Of a stretch of DNA of 64,000 bases, positions 17,496-26,148 are shown piece after piece. The position numbers and the translations under genes are program-made. The notes under the pieces are model-generated. The model was not told the DNA's origin. It searched no databases and was given only the letters and a program-made list of their open reading frames with translations. The stretch is taken from contig NZ_JARVWW010000014.1 of assembly GCF_029846715.1 (NCBI RefSeq), positions 141,553-205,552 on the forward strand, read 5' to 3'. The first letter of the stretch is position 1; the number at the start of each line of letters is the position of its first letter. The DNA is from Bradyrhizobium nivariense. GTDB taxonomy: Bacteria > Pseudomonadota > Alphaproteobacteria > Rhizobiales > Xanthobacteraceae.

Positions 17496-17987
17496 CTACT
17501 CCCAAAAATCCGCATGCCCCTGCGGATCGACCAGCCGGTTGATCCGCAGTGCCGCCGCCATGCCAAATCGCACCGTCATCTGCTTGCGCGTGGCCGCAGC
17601 GAGCTTGTGCTCGGGCGCCTCGCACTGCAGATGCGCGCCATAGGCATCCGCGATGATCAGGCCGGTGTCTTGCGGAAAGATCTCGCAAGGCAGATCCTGC
17701 GTGAAGGCAAAGAACAGCCGGTCGCAATGCGCGCGGTATTCGTGCCATTTCTGATCGGCGCGCAGATCCTCCACTGACGACTTGATCTCGACGATCCAGA
17801 TCTCGCCGCGATCGTTCAGGGCGACGAGATCGGCGCGCCGCCCCGACGGCAGCGGCAATTCGCTGATGCAGGTGAAGCCGAGCGAGCGCAGCAACCGCGC
17901 CGTACCGCGCGCGATCGCCAGCGCCGTCTCGGATTGGCGGCGGTCCGGCGGCGGCACCAGGGTGATGTTGCGGGCGGGGTTGTCCAT
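17496..17987 (-). CDS. mmcB: MmcB family DNA repair protein (PD-(D/E)XK nuclease fold)
   Basis: A 163-residue protein of the MmcB family, described in Caulobacter as a DNA-damage-induced putative endonuclease needed for mitomycin C resistance. The nuclease-like core is SGRRADLVALNDRGEIWIVE followed directly by IKSSVEDLRAD, which supplies the D-X(n)-E-X-K arrangement (Asp of RADLV, then VEIKSS). The C-terminus is rich in aromatic and hydrophobic residues. No SOS box is evident to me in the 28 bases before the start at 17987. It converges on regR across the palindromic repeat. Confidence 0.9.
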   Translation of the reverse strand: MDNPARNITLVPPPDRRQSETALAIARGTARLLRSLGFTCISELPLPSGRRADLVALNDRGEIWIVEIKSSVEDLRADQKWHEYRAHCDRLFFAFTQDLPCEIFPQDTGLIIADAYGAHLQCEAPEHKLAAATRKQMTVRFGMAAALRINRLVDPQGHADFWE

Positions 17988-18010
17988 GGGGGGAGATTAG
18001 CCGATTCCTC

Positions 18011-18157
18011 CGTCGTCGTCCTGGCGAAAGCCAGGACCCATTACCCCAAGCGGCCGTTGGAGCACGAACTGCTCACCACGCATCTTCGCCACATTGCTGC
18101 CTGGGGTAACGGGTCCTGGAGCAGCGCTCGCTCCGCTCGCTTGTCCAGGACGACGGC
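18011..18157. repeat. dispersed palindromic repeat, CGTCGTCCTGG..CCAGGACGACGG type
   Basis: Outer arms GTCGTCCTGGCGAAAGCCAGG and GTCCAGGACGACGG are inverted; inner arms ACCCATTACCCCAAG and GGGGTAACGGGTCC are inverted too. It fills the 246-base gap between divergent mmcB and the GH13 gene. A different family from the CCTCAGGATGACGG elements. Confidence 0.75.
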
Positions 18158-18233
18158 GGAGTGCGGAACCGCCCTCGCCCTCAACACTTATCACGCAGCC
18201 GCCGGCCCGGGCGGAGCATCGAGGCTGCGGCGC

Positions 18234-19931
18234 ATGATCGACGATCTCTGGTACAAGAACGCTGTCATCTATTGCCTGTCCGTCGGCACCTATATGGACG
18301 CCGACGGCGACGGCGTCGGCGATTTCAAGGGGCTCTTACGCCGGCTCGATTATCTGCACGGGCTCGGCATCACCACGATCTGGCTGATGCCGTTCCAGAC
18401 CTCGCCGGGCCGCGACGATGGCTACGACATCGCCGACTATTACAGCGTCGATTCCCGCTACGGCACGCTCGGCGACTTCGTCGAGTTCGCCCATGGCTGC
18501 AAGCAGCGCGGCATCCGAATCATCATCGATCTCGTGGTCAACCACACCTCCGACCAGCATCACTGGTTCAAGGAGGCGCGGCGCGACAAGAAATCGCCCT
18601 ACCGCGACTGGTATGTATGGTCCGACAAGAAGCCGGCCGGCGCCAACAAGGGCATGGTGTTTCCCGGCGTGCAGAAGTCGACCTGGACGCGCGACAAGGA
18701 AGCCGGAGCGTATTACTTTCATCGCTTCTACGATTTCCAGCCCGATCTCAACACCTCGAACCCGCACGTGCAGGCCGAGATTCTCAAGATCATGGGCTTC
18801 TGGATCCAGCTCGGCGTCTCCGGCTTCCGCATGGACGCGGTGCCCTTCGTGATCGCGACCAAGGGCGCGAAGGTGAAGAAGTCAATCGAGCAGTACGACA
18901 TGCTGCGCGCATTCCGCGAATTCCTGCAATGGCGGCAGGGCGACGCCATCATCCTCGCCGAGGCCAACGTGCTGCCGGAAACCGACTTGGAATATTTCGG
19001 CCGCGATGCCGACCGCATGCACATGATGTTCAACTTCCACGTCAACCAGCATCTGTTCTATGCGCTGGCGTCGGGCGACTCGCGTCCGCTGGCGAAATCG
19101 CTGAAGGCGACCAAGCCGCGGCCGGCCACGGCGCAATGGGGCCTGTTCCTGCGCAATCACGACGAGCTCGATCTCGGCCGATTGACCAAGGCGCAGCGCG
19201 ACATCGTCTTCAAGCGTTTCGGTCCGGACAAGGACATGCAGCTCTACGACCGCGGCATTCGCCGCCGCTTCGCGCCGATGCTGGGCGGGGACCGCAGGCG
19301 GCTCGAGCTCGCCTACAGCCTGATGTGCACGCTGCCGGGGACGCCCGTGATCCGTTACGGCGACGAGATTGCGATGGGCGACGATCTCTCATTGCCGGAG
19401 CGCAATTGCGCGCGCACGCCGATGCAATGGTCGACCGAGCCCCAGGGCGGCTTCACCAAGAGCGACAGGCCGGCATGCCCCGTCATCGACAAGGGCCCTT
19501 ACGGCTACGAGCACGTCAACGTCGCCAAACAGCGGCGCGATCCCAATTCGATGCTGAACTGGACCGAGCGCATCGTCCGCATGCGCAAGGAGGTGCCGGA
19601 GATCGGTTGGGGCGATTTCGCGATCATCGCGACGCGGGATCCCGCCGTGTTCATCATGCGCTACGACTGGCGCAACAATTCCGTGCTGTTCGTGCACAAT
19701 CTCGACGAGAAGCCCCGCGAGATCGTATTTTCGGCGGGGCTGCCTGACGATGCCGGCGCACACCTGATCAATTTGCTCGCGGAAGACCACAGCCACGCCG
19801 ACAAGCGCGGCCAGCACCGCATCGTGCTGGAGCCTTACGGTTATCGCTGGTACCGCGTCGGCGGGCTGGACTATCTGTTGAAGCGGAGTGATATCGACGG
19901 GATTACCGCGGGCAACAAGCATTCGGGATAA
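18234..19931 (+). CDS. GH13 alpha-amylase family protein, trehalose synthase-like
   Basis: A 565-residue TIM-barrel glycoside hydrolase. It opens with DDLWYKNAVIYCLSVGTYMD and DGDGVGDFKGLLRRLDYL, typical of trehalose synthase (maltose to trehalose isomerase) and relatives. Catalytic residues: nucleophile Asp in GFRMDAVPF, acid/base Glu in ILAEANVLPE, and the transition-state Asp in LFLRNHDELDLGRL. A C-terminal beta domain ends YGYRWYRVGGLDY. It lacks the maltokinase domain fused to TreS in many rhizobia. I use the ATG at 18234; the frame is open further upstream but only through the palindromic repeat. It converges on the alpha-glucosidase gene with 17 bases between stops. Amylase or sucrose-acting activity cannot be excluded. 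Confidence 0.85.
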   Translation: MIDDLWYKNAVIYCLSVGTYMDADGDGVGDFKGLLRRLDYLHGLGITTIWLMPFQTSPGRDDGYDIADYYSVDSRYGTLGDFVEFAHGCKQRGIRIIIDLVVNHTSDQHHWFKEARRDKKSPYRDWYVWSDKKPAGANKGMVFPGVQKSTWTRDKEAGAYYFHRFYDFQPDLNTSNPHVQAEILKIMGFWIQLGVSGFRMDAVPFVIATKGAKVKKSIEQYDMLRAFREFLQWRQGDAIILAEANVLPETDLEYFGRDADRMHMMFNFHVNQHLFYALASGDSRPLAKSLKATKPRPATAQWGLFLRNHDELDLGRLTKAQRDIVFKRFGPDKDMQLYDRGIRRRFAPMLGGDRRRLELAYSLMCTLPGTPVIRYGDEIAMGDDLSLPERNCARTPMQWSTEPQGGFTKSDRPACPVIDKGPYGYEHVNVAKQRRDPNSMLNWTERIVRMRKEVPEIGWGDFAIIATRDPAVFIMRYDWRNNSVLFVHNLDEKPREIVFSAGLPDDAGAHLINLLAEDHSHADKRGQHRIVLEPYGYRWYRVGGLDYLLKRSDIDGITAGNKHSG

Positions 19932-19948
19932 TGTCGTCCCGGCGAAGG

Positions 19949-21550
19949 CTAAGAAGGCGGCGCGATGATCACGCCCTCATTGCCGCGCAAATCCAGCACC
20001 CCTTCGAGCCGCTCACCCTCGCGATCCAAAAACGTCGACAGCAATATCTCGCTGCCAAACCTTATCGCGCTGCTGGTGACCGCGATCGGCTCAGGACCGA
20101 GATTGAGCACCACGATCGCCGCCCTGCCCTCGGCCTCGCGGCGATAGACCAGCAGATCGCCTTGCGCCGCGATCGGATGATAGTCGCCCGCGACCAGCGG
20201 CGGACATGCCTTCCGCAACACGATCAGGCGCTTGTACAGACTGAAGATCGAACGTGAATCGGCTTCGAGATTGACGACGTTTTCGCGGATATGATCCTCC
20301 GGCAGCGGCAGCCATGGCCTGACCTCCGAGAAACCGGCGAAGTTGGAGGAATCCCATTGCATCGGCGTGCGGCAGCCGTCGCGGCCGACACCGATGCCGG
20401 GCACGTTCTTCTCGAAGGGATCGCGCACGTCCTCGGGGGCGATCGCGAGCTGATGCATGCCGATCTCGTCGCCGTAATAGAGCGTCGGCGTGCCGCGCAG
20501 CGTCAGCAGCAGCATGGCGGCGACGCGGGCCTGCTCCGGCCCGACGCGGCTTGCGACGCGCGGGCGATCGTGATTGCCGAGCACCCAGTTCGGCCAGGCG
20601 CCCTTCGGCAGCGCCTTCTCGTAATCCCCGACGATCTTCTCGATCGAGCGCGCGCTCCAGAAGGTCGAGAGCAGCGCGAAATTGAACGGCATCTGCGCGC
20701 CGGTGAGGTCGTTGCCGTAATAGGCCATCAGGCGATGCAGCGGCAGATAGATCTCGCCGATCAGCACGCGCGCCGCATACGCGTCGGTGACACGCCGCAT
20801 CTCGGCGATGACGTCGTGCACCTCCGGCTGGTCGGTGGAATATTGCGTCAGGATCTTTTCGTTCGGCGGCCGGCCCTCGACATAATGCGGGTTTGGCGGA
20901 TTGTCGCGGAACTCGGCATCCTTGATCAGGTGCCAGATCACGTCGACGCGAAAGCCGTCGACGCCCCTCTCCAGCCAGAACCGCATCACGTCGTAGATCG
21001 ACGCACGGACGTCAGGATTGCGCCAGTTGAGGTCCGGCTGCTGGGCGAGGAAGGCGTGGTAGTAGTACTGCCCCGTCGTCTCGTCGAACTGCCACGCGCT
21101 GCCGCCGAACTCGGACAGCCAATTGTTCGGCACGCCGCCACCCTCGCCCGGGTCGCGCCAGATGTACCAGTCGCGTCTGGGATTATCGCGCGAGGAACGG
21201 CTCTCGACGAACCAGGGATGCTGGTCCGAGGTGTGGTTCGGCACGAGATCGAGGATCAGCTTCAGGCCATTGTCATGCGCGGCCGCAAGAAGCGCATCGA
21301 AATCCGCCATCGTGCCGAACAGCGGCTCGATGCCGGTATAGTCGGAGATGTCGTAGCCGAAATCGGCCATCGGCGACGGGAAGATCGGCGACAGCCAGAT
21401 CGCGTCGACGCCCAGCGATTTCACATAAGGCAGCCGCCGGAGGATCCCGGCGAGATCGCCGACACCGTCACCGTCCGAGTCCTGAAACGAGCGCGGATAG
21501 ACCTGATAGAAAATGCCGTCGCGCCACCAATTGTCACCGCCCTGAGCCAT
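19949..21550 (-). CDS. GH13 alpha-glucosidase
   Basis: About 533 residues, oligo-1,6-glucosidase/alpha-glucosidase type. The start MAQGGDNWWRDGIFYQVYPR and SFQDSDGDGVGDLAGILRRL are diagnostic. Catalytic residues: Asp in GFRVDVIWHLI, Glu in VLIGEIYLPL, Asp in LGNHDRPRVASR. It probably hydrolyses maltose, isomaltose or related sugars in the cytoplasm, since no signal peptide precedes the ATG at 21550. A longer reading frame extends 65 codons upstream into low-complexity sequence that overlaps the divergent MBL gene leader, and I reject it. It pairs convergently with the trehalose-synthase-like gene, suggesting shared alpha-glucan or trehalose metabolism. Confidence 0.92.
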   Translation of the reverse strand: MAQGGDNWWRDGIFYQVYPRSFQDSDGDGVGDLAGILRRLPYVKSLGVDAIWLSPIFPSPMADFGYDISDYTGIEPLFGTMADFDALLAAAHDNGLKLILDLVPNHTSDQHPWFVESRSSRDNPRRDWYIWRDPGEGGGVPNNWLSEFGGSAWQFDETTGQYYYHAFLAQQPDLNWRNPDVRASIYDVMRFWLERGVDGFRVDVIWHLIKDAEFRDNPPNPHYVEGRPPNEKILTQYSTDQPEVHDVIAEMRRVTDAYAARVLIGEIYLPLHRLMAYYGNDLTGAQMPFNFALLSTFWSARSIEKIVGDYEKALPKGAWPNWVLGNHDRPRVASRVGPEQARVAAMLLLTLRGTPTLYYGDEIGMHQLAIAPEDVRDPFEKNVPGIGVGRDGCRTPMQWDSSNFAGFSEVRPWLPLPEDHIRENVVNLEADSRSIFSLYKRLIVLRKACPPLVAGDYHPIAAQGDLLVYRREAEGRAAIVVLNLGPEPIAVTSSAIRFGSEILLSTFLDREGERLEGVLDLRGNEGVIIAPPS

Positions 21551-21723
21551 GCCGGAAAACCCATCCAAAAATCTGCCTCTCGCGCGAGAGAACGCGGAAG
21601 CAACGTCCCGGTTCAAACCAGCAGGCGAATTGGGACGGCCGTGTGACGGCGCCTGCGGCTGTTCCGGGCCCGGGGGCAAATCTTTTGCTTGGCGGCATGG
21701 CAAAAATCGGCATGGTGAGGCCC

Positions 21724-22404
21724 ATGAGCAAGCAAAATGAGACACAAGCCAAGGCAGGCGCGAAGGCCGGCGCGATCATCGTTCCCGTGACGCTGTTCGA
21801 GCAGAATTGCACCATCATCTGGGACGAGCCTTCCAAGACCGCCGTGGTGATCGATCCCGGCGGCGACGTGCCGAAGATCCTGGACGCCATCAAGCAGACC
21901 GGCGTCACCGTGGAGAAGATCTGGCTGACGCACGGCCATATCGACCATGTCGGCGGCGCGGCTGAACTCCGCGATGCGCTGAAGGTGCCGATCGAGGGCC
22001 CGCATGTCGCGGACAAATTCCTGCTCGACAACGTGGTCGAGAGCGGCGCACGCTTCGGCATGACCGGGGGACGCAATTTCGAGCCGGACCGCTGGTTAGA
22101 GGAGGGCGACACCGTGTCGATCGGCGGTCTCACGTTCGACATTTATCACTGCCCAGGCCATTCGCCGGGCAGCGTGGTGTTCTTCAACAAGGCGTTGCGT
22201 TTCGCTCATGTCGGCGACGTCTTGTTCGCAGGCTCGGTCGGACGCACCGATTTGCCCGGCGGCAGCCACGCGACCTTGATCGACTCGATCAAGACCAAGC
22301 TGCTGCCGCTCGGCGACGATGTCGGCTTCATCTGCGGCCATGGTGCGGGCTCGAGCATCGGCCAGGAGCGGATGACCAATCCGTTCATCACCGGCGAGAT
22401 CTAA
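21724..22404 (+). CDS. MBL-fold metallo-hydrolase, glyoxalase II-like
   Basis: About 226 residues with the metallo-beta-lactamase signature THGHIDHVGG (HxHxDH), a further metal ligand in CPGHSPGS, FAHVGDVLFAGSVGRTD and a C-terminal ICGHGAGSSIG. The compact length and lack of a C-terminal helical domain put it with YcbL-type hydroxyacylglutathione hydrolase-like proteins that may act on thioesters. Three in-frame ATGs are candidates (21697, 21712, 21724); the last gives the family-like start and a spaced AGGCCC only, so the start is uncertain. It converges on the HxlR gene across a palindrome. Confidence 0.88.
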   Translation: MSKQNETQAKAGAKAGAIIVPVTLFEQNCTIIWDEPSKTAVVIDPGGDVPKILDAIKQTGVTVEKIWLTHGHIDHVGGAAELRDALKVPIEGPHVADKFLLDNVVESGARFGMTGGRNFEPDRWLEEGDTVSIGGLTFDIYHCPGHSPGSVVFFNKALRFAHVGDVLFAGSVGRTDLPGGSHATLIDSIKTKLLPLGDDVGFICGHGAGSSIGQERMTNPFITGEI

Positions 22405-22417
22405 GCCTTCTTTATTT

Positions 22418-22466
22418 GAGCATGATGCGATCGGAAAACCGCTTCGCACTTTCCCGGATCATGCTC
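22418..22466. repeat. palindromic repeat, GAGCATGAT..ATCATGCTC, probable bidirectional terminator
   Basis: GAGCATGAT (22418-22426) and ATCATGCTC (22458-22466) form a perfect 9-bp inverted repeat around an inner GCGATCGGAAAACCGCTTCGC. It occupies nearly the whole 61-base gap between the convergent MBL and HxlR genes and touches the last base of the HxlR stop codon. I know this short element as a frequent intergenic palindrome in Bradyrhizobium and relatives. Confidence 0.75.
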
Positions 22467-22846
22467 TACTCGGCGGCGTCCGCCAGCACCGCCACGTCGC
22501 TGAGGTTACGCTCGCCCCATTGCCGGATCGCGGCAACGACCGGCACAAAGCTCTTGCCTTTGCGGGTGAGGCGATACTCGACCTTCGGCGGCACCTCGCC
22601 AAAATCCTTGCGGTCGATCAGGCCGACCTCGGTCAGCGCCTTCAATTCGCGGCTCAGCACGCGCGGCGCGATCTCCGCGCTGCCTTCGGTGCCGCGCAGC
22701 AATCCGCTGCGGATCTCGCCATAACGGCGTGGGCCGTCCTTGAGGTCCCAGACGATGCGCAGCTTGTACTTGCCGCTGATCATCTTCTGAAAGGCCGCGA
22801 CCGGACAGCTGCGCGCCGGGGTTGCCTTCGCCCTTCCCTTGGCCAT
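22466..22846 (-). CDS. HxlR family transcriptional regulator
   Basis: A 126-residue winged-helix regulator. SCPVAAFQKMISGKYKLRIV is the characteristic HxlR opening with its conserved cysteine, followed by DGPRRYGEIRSGL, RVLSRELKALTEVGLIDRKD as the recognition region and KVEYRLTRKGKSFVPVV as the wing. I chose ATG 22846 because GGAGGAGACGAC precedes it; upstream codons in the same frame lack a ribosome site. It is divergent from a 100-residue gene at 22972 with 125 bases between starts, the usual layout of an HxlR regulator and its target. Many HxlR proteins sense electrophiles or quinones through cysteines. Confidence 0.92.
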   Translation of the reverse strand: MAKGRAKATPARSCPVAAFQKMISGKYKLRIVWDLKDGPRRYGEIRSGLLRGTEGSAEIAPRVLSRELKALTEVGLIDRKDFGEVPPKVEYRLTRKGKSFVPVVAAIRQWGERNLSDVAVLADAAE

Positions 22847-22971
22847 GTCGTCTCCTCCATGTTCGAAGAGGATAGGAGCGACGCTGAAAAAGTCCATACT
22901 ATCAATTTTGTCCATACTTGCAGGACTGCCATCCAGCACGCAGATGATGACATACGAACAGGGAGCGTCAC

Positions 22972-23274
22972 ATGAAGCACTTCATGATCAGATACGAATT
23001 CAAGGACGGCACGACGGAGGCCTGGCACCAGGAGATCGGCCGCTTCATCAAGGCGATCGACGGCGATCCGGAGCTGAAAGGTCGGATCGGCTATCGCGTC
23101 CTCAAGAACCGCGACGACGGCAGCTATTTTCACCTCGCCAGCGCCAGCGACGACGCAGCGCAAAAGACGCTGCAATCGCGCGACTTCTTCAAGGCCTATC
23201 AGGAGATGACGCGGAAGGTCGCCGGCGGCGAGGTGACGGTGACGCCGATCGAGTGGATCGGCGCGACGGCCTGA
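22972..23274 (+). CDS. small conserved protein, monooxygenase-like (ABM-type) candidate
   Basis: A 100-residue soluble protein, MKHFMIRYEFKDGTTEAWHQ, then RFIKAIDGDPELKGRIGYRV, SYFHLASASDDAAQKTLQSR and VTPIEWIGATA. The alternation of beta strands and helices, with a strand carrying FHLASASD, suggests a ferredoxin-like dimeric alpha/beta barrel such as antibiotic-biosynthesis monooxygenase-like or quinol monooxygenase-like proteins, but no catalytic residue is decisive. GGAG lies 7 bases before the ATG. Probable target of the divergent HxlR regulator. The next gene converges one base after the stop. Confidence 0.72.
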   Translation: MKHFMIRYEFKDGTTEAWHQEIGRFIKAIDGDPELKGRIGYRVLKNRDDGSYFHLASASDDAAQKTLQSRDFFKAYQEMTRKVAGGEVTVTPIEWIGATA

Positions 23275-23275
23275 G

Positions 23276-24436
23276 TTATTTCATCAATCCCGCAGCAGTG
23301 AGCGCGCGCGTGATGATCTGGCCGAGATCGAAGCCGCGGGCCTCCTCGCGCTTCGGCTCGGCCGGCCCTTCGGCGACCGCAACGCGGATCGAGCGTGCCA
23401 GATGCGGCGCGGACGTCAGCGCCGGCTTCGCCTCCGCCTTCCTGGCCGCATCGGGGATCCAGCCGGTCAGGCCGAAGAATTTTGCGATGTGATAGGACGA
23501 GGAGATGCCGGCCTCGATCAGGAATGCGCCTTCCACACCATAGCGCTGGTCGTTGTCGGCGATGCCGAGCGGCGTGCCGTGCGCCATGTCGGTGATGGCG
23601 TAGGACTCGACGAGAGTCTCGCCGTCCTTGTTCCACCAGGCTTGGCGCGGATAACCGTCGACATTGGTTTCCGCCATCGGCACGTCAGGCAGATCGTGCA
23701 GGTCGAGCCATTGCTTGACGATCTCGTTGGCATTGCCGGGATTGACGGTGCGGTCGGAGCTGCCGTGCCATACCGAGATCTTCGGCCACGGCCCGCGATG
23801 ATTCGAGGCCCGCCGCACCAGATCGCCGAGCTCGCGCGCGGGACGCACCGGGGAATGAAACATGCCGTCGAGCGCCTCGCGCAGGTTCGTCGCGATGCCG
23901 TAGGGAAGACCCGCGATGACCGCGCCGGCCGCGAAGACTTCAGGGTAGGTCGCGAGCATTACCGACGTCATGCCGCCGCCGGCGGACAGGCCCGTGATGA
24001 AGATGCGCCTGGGATCGACGCGATGCGTTTCGATCATGTGCGCGATCATCTCGCGAATCGAACACGCCTCGCCGCTGTCCCGTGCAGTGTCTTCCGGATT
24101 GAACCAGTTGAAGCAGGTGTTGCCGTTGTTGATCCGCTGCTGTTCGGGCATCAGCAGCGCAAAGCCGTAGTGCTCGGCAAGCGTCGACCATCCGGCGCCG
24201 AGGTCGTAGCCCGCGGCCGTCTGGCCGCAGCCGTGCAGCACGACGACCAGGGCGCGCGGCTTCTGCAACTGCGCCGGCACGAACGCGAACAGGCGCAAGC
24301 CTCCGGGATTGTCGCCGAAACCGATCACCTCTTGCAGAGGGCTCGACGCATTCGCACTCCGGCCGAACTCAGCAAAGCGCAGACCATCCACCTTTGGCAG
24401 ATGTCTCAAGAGACCGACATTTCTGGCGAGCGACAC
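23276..24436 (-). CDS. PHB depolymerase family esterase
   Basis: A 386-residue alpha/beta hydrolase of the extracellular PHB depolymerase/LpqC (esterase PHB) family. The oxyanion region is VVLHGCGQTAAGYDLGAGW, the lipase box is ITGLSAGGGMTSVML with the nucleophile serine, and SVWHGSSDRTVNPGN and DMAHGTPLG supply the Asp and His candidates. FNWFNPEDTARDSGEACSI is highly typical of the family. No classical signal peptide is seen at the N-terminus (MSLARNVGLLRHLPK), so localisation is unclear. The natural substrate may be polyhydroxybutyrate oligomers or feruloyl/aryl esters. It ends one base from the convergent small gene. Confidence 0.88.
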   Translation of the reverse strand: MSLARNVGLLRHLPKVDGLRFAEFGRSANASSPLQEVIGFGDNPGGLRLFAFVPAQLQKPRALVVVLHGCGQTAAGYDLGAGWSTLAEHYGFALLMPEQQRINNGNTCFNWFNPEDTARDSGEACSIREMIAHMIETHRVDPRRIFITGLSAGGGMTSVMLATYPEVFAAGAVIAGLPYGIATNLREALDGMFHSPVRPARELGDLVRRASNHRGPWPKISVWHGSSDRTVNPGNANEIVKQWLDLHDLPDVPMAETNVDGYPRQAWWNKDGETLVESYAITDMAHGTPLGIADNDQRYGVEGAFLIEAGISSSYHIAKFFGLTGWIPDAARKAEAKPALTSAPHLARSIRVAVAEGPAEPKREEARGFDLGQIITRALTAAGLMK

Positions 24437-24576
24437 GGCAACTCCTGGCAGGCGACGTTCAACGTTTAGTCAAACCAGATAGTTGCTGCATTGCAAAATA
24501 AAAAGACCGTGCGCTGTCAATCTCGCGAAAATCGCGGGAAATCCCGCAGGAATCCGCGCGCATTAACCTCAATGCC

Positions 24577-25989
24577 TCAACTTCGTGCAGATGCGCGGCG
24601 CATCCACGCCAGAAATGCGGCGCAGATCATGATTAACGTCACAAACAGCGCGAGCGAGACGAGAAATCCTGCGCGCGCTGATTGCACGGTTTCGACGGCG
24701 AAGAAAACAGCGCCGATTGCGGCCACTCCGGCCGCATTTCCGATCTGCGCCGTGGTGCCGTACATCCCGGACGCCGAGCCTGCCGCAACGGGTTGGACTG
24801 TCGAAAGCACCGCGCCTGAGAGCGGCGCCATCACCAGCCCCTGGCCGTAGCCGAAGATGATCATGGTGAACGCGAGCAGGAGCGCAGACGGGGCATCGAC
24901 AGAGAACGCGACAAGCGCGAGCGCTGCGAGGCCCGCGATCTGCAGCGCGCAGCCTTCGATCAACACTTTGGTGCCGCGCCGCCGCGCCCGCGTCCCGCTG
25001 TGGCGCGACGCCGCGACGAAAGCGAGTGCGAGCGGAATGAAGGCCATGCCGGCCCAGAGCGGCGGGATCTTCAATCCTCTCTGCATGAACAGCGTCATGA
25101 CCAGATAAAACGAAAGGTTGGCGGCGAAGAAGAAGAAGGCCGCCCCGAGCCCGCGCAGAAAGGTCGTGTCCGCCAGCAGCGTGAGATCGATCAGCGGCAT
25201 GCCGCCGGCGTGCGCAACGGCGTGCTCGAGCCTCAGGAAGGCCGCGAGGATCACGCCGCCGATCGCCATCACCACCCACAGCCACGGCGCCCAGCCGGCG
25301 TCATGGCCGAACAGCAACGGACCGATCAAGCACAGCAATCCCGCGAACAGAACGATACTGCCCGTGATATCGAGCCGCGTGCCGGCGCGACGCGGCACCG
25401 ACGGCATGATGCGCCAGGCCGCAGAGGCGATGACGAGACCGCAGGGCACATTGACGAAGAACACCGAGCGCCAGCTGGTGCCGGCGAGATCGATCGTGAC
25501 CAGAAGACCGCCGAGCAGGAAGCCCGCGGCGCCCGCGAGCCCCAGCACGATGCCGTAGATCGCGAAGGCACGGCTGCGCGATTCGTCGGTGAACAGCAGA
25601 TGCAGCGTCGCCAGCACCTGCGGCACCATCAGAGCCGCGGTCGCGCCCTGCGCCAGCCGGGCGATGATCAGCCCCGCGCCTGACAGCGCGAGGCCGCACC
25701 ACAGCGACGACAAAGTGAAGCCGAGTACGCCGGCCAGAAAGACGTTCCTGGTGCCGTGGATGTCGCCGAGCCGGCCGCCGGTGACGACCAGCGTGGCATA
25801 GGCGATCAAATAGATCGCGATGACGGATTCGATCTGCGCCGGCGACGCCTTCAGGTCGACCGCGATGGTGGGAATGGCGACGTTGACCACGAAGGCATCG
25901 ACGCCGAACATGAACTGCGCGGCGACGACGATCGCCAGCACCCACCAGCGCCGCGACGAATCGATCTGCTTTGTGACGGTTTGATGCAT
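24577..25989 (-). CDS. MFS drug-efflux transporter (EmrB/QacA, DHA2 type)
   Basis: About 470 residues with around 14 hydrophobic segments. The start MHQTVTKQIDSSRRWWVLAI and VAAQFMFGVDAFVVNVAIPT are the classic DHA2 first helix, and ATLVVTGGRLGDIHGTRNVF is motif A between helices 2 and 3. LAQGATAALMVPQVLAT carries motif C-like glycines. The family exports toxic compounds in exchange for protons. I use the ATG at 25989; the open frame upstream overlaps sthA on the other strand. No TetR or MarR regulator is adjacent. Confidence 0.92.
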   Translation of the reverse strand: MHQTVTKQIDSSRRWWVLAIVVAAQFMFGVDAFVVNVAIPTIAVDLKASPAQIESVIAIYLIAYATLVVTGGRLGDIHGTRNVFLAGVLGFTLSSLWCGLALSGAGLIIARLAQGATAALMVPQVLATLHLLFTDESRSRAFAIYGIVLGLAGAAGFLLGGLLVTIDLAGTSWRSVFFVNVPCGLVIASAAWRIMPSVPRRAGTRLDITGSIVLFAGLLCLIGPLLFGHDAGWAPWLWVVMAIGGVILAAFLRLEHAVAHAGGMPLIDLTLLADTTFLRGLGAAFFFFAANLSFYLVMTLFMQRGLKIPPLWAGMAFIPLALAFVAASRHSGTRARRRGTKVLIEGCALQIAGLAALALVAFSVDAPSALLLAFTMIIFGYGQGLVMAPLSGAVLSTVQPVAAGSASGMYGTTAQIGNAAGVAAIGAVFFAVETVQSARAGFLVSLALFVTLIMICAAFLAWMRRASARS

Positions 25990-26148
25990 CGGCGCGCGAA
26001 CCTTCCGGCATTTGTTTGCGCTCGATGCTCTCAGATCGGCGTCATCCGCGCGATTACCTCGGAGGTAGGACTTGCCACCCCCTTGTCCCCTTGGCCCGAT
26101 TGCTGCATGTCGGTTCCCGCTGGTCTCGTGGGGTTCGGAAGTCTTCCG

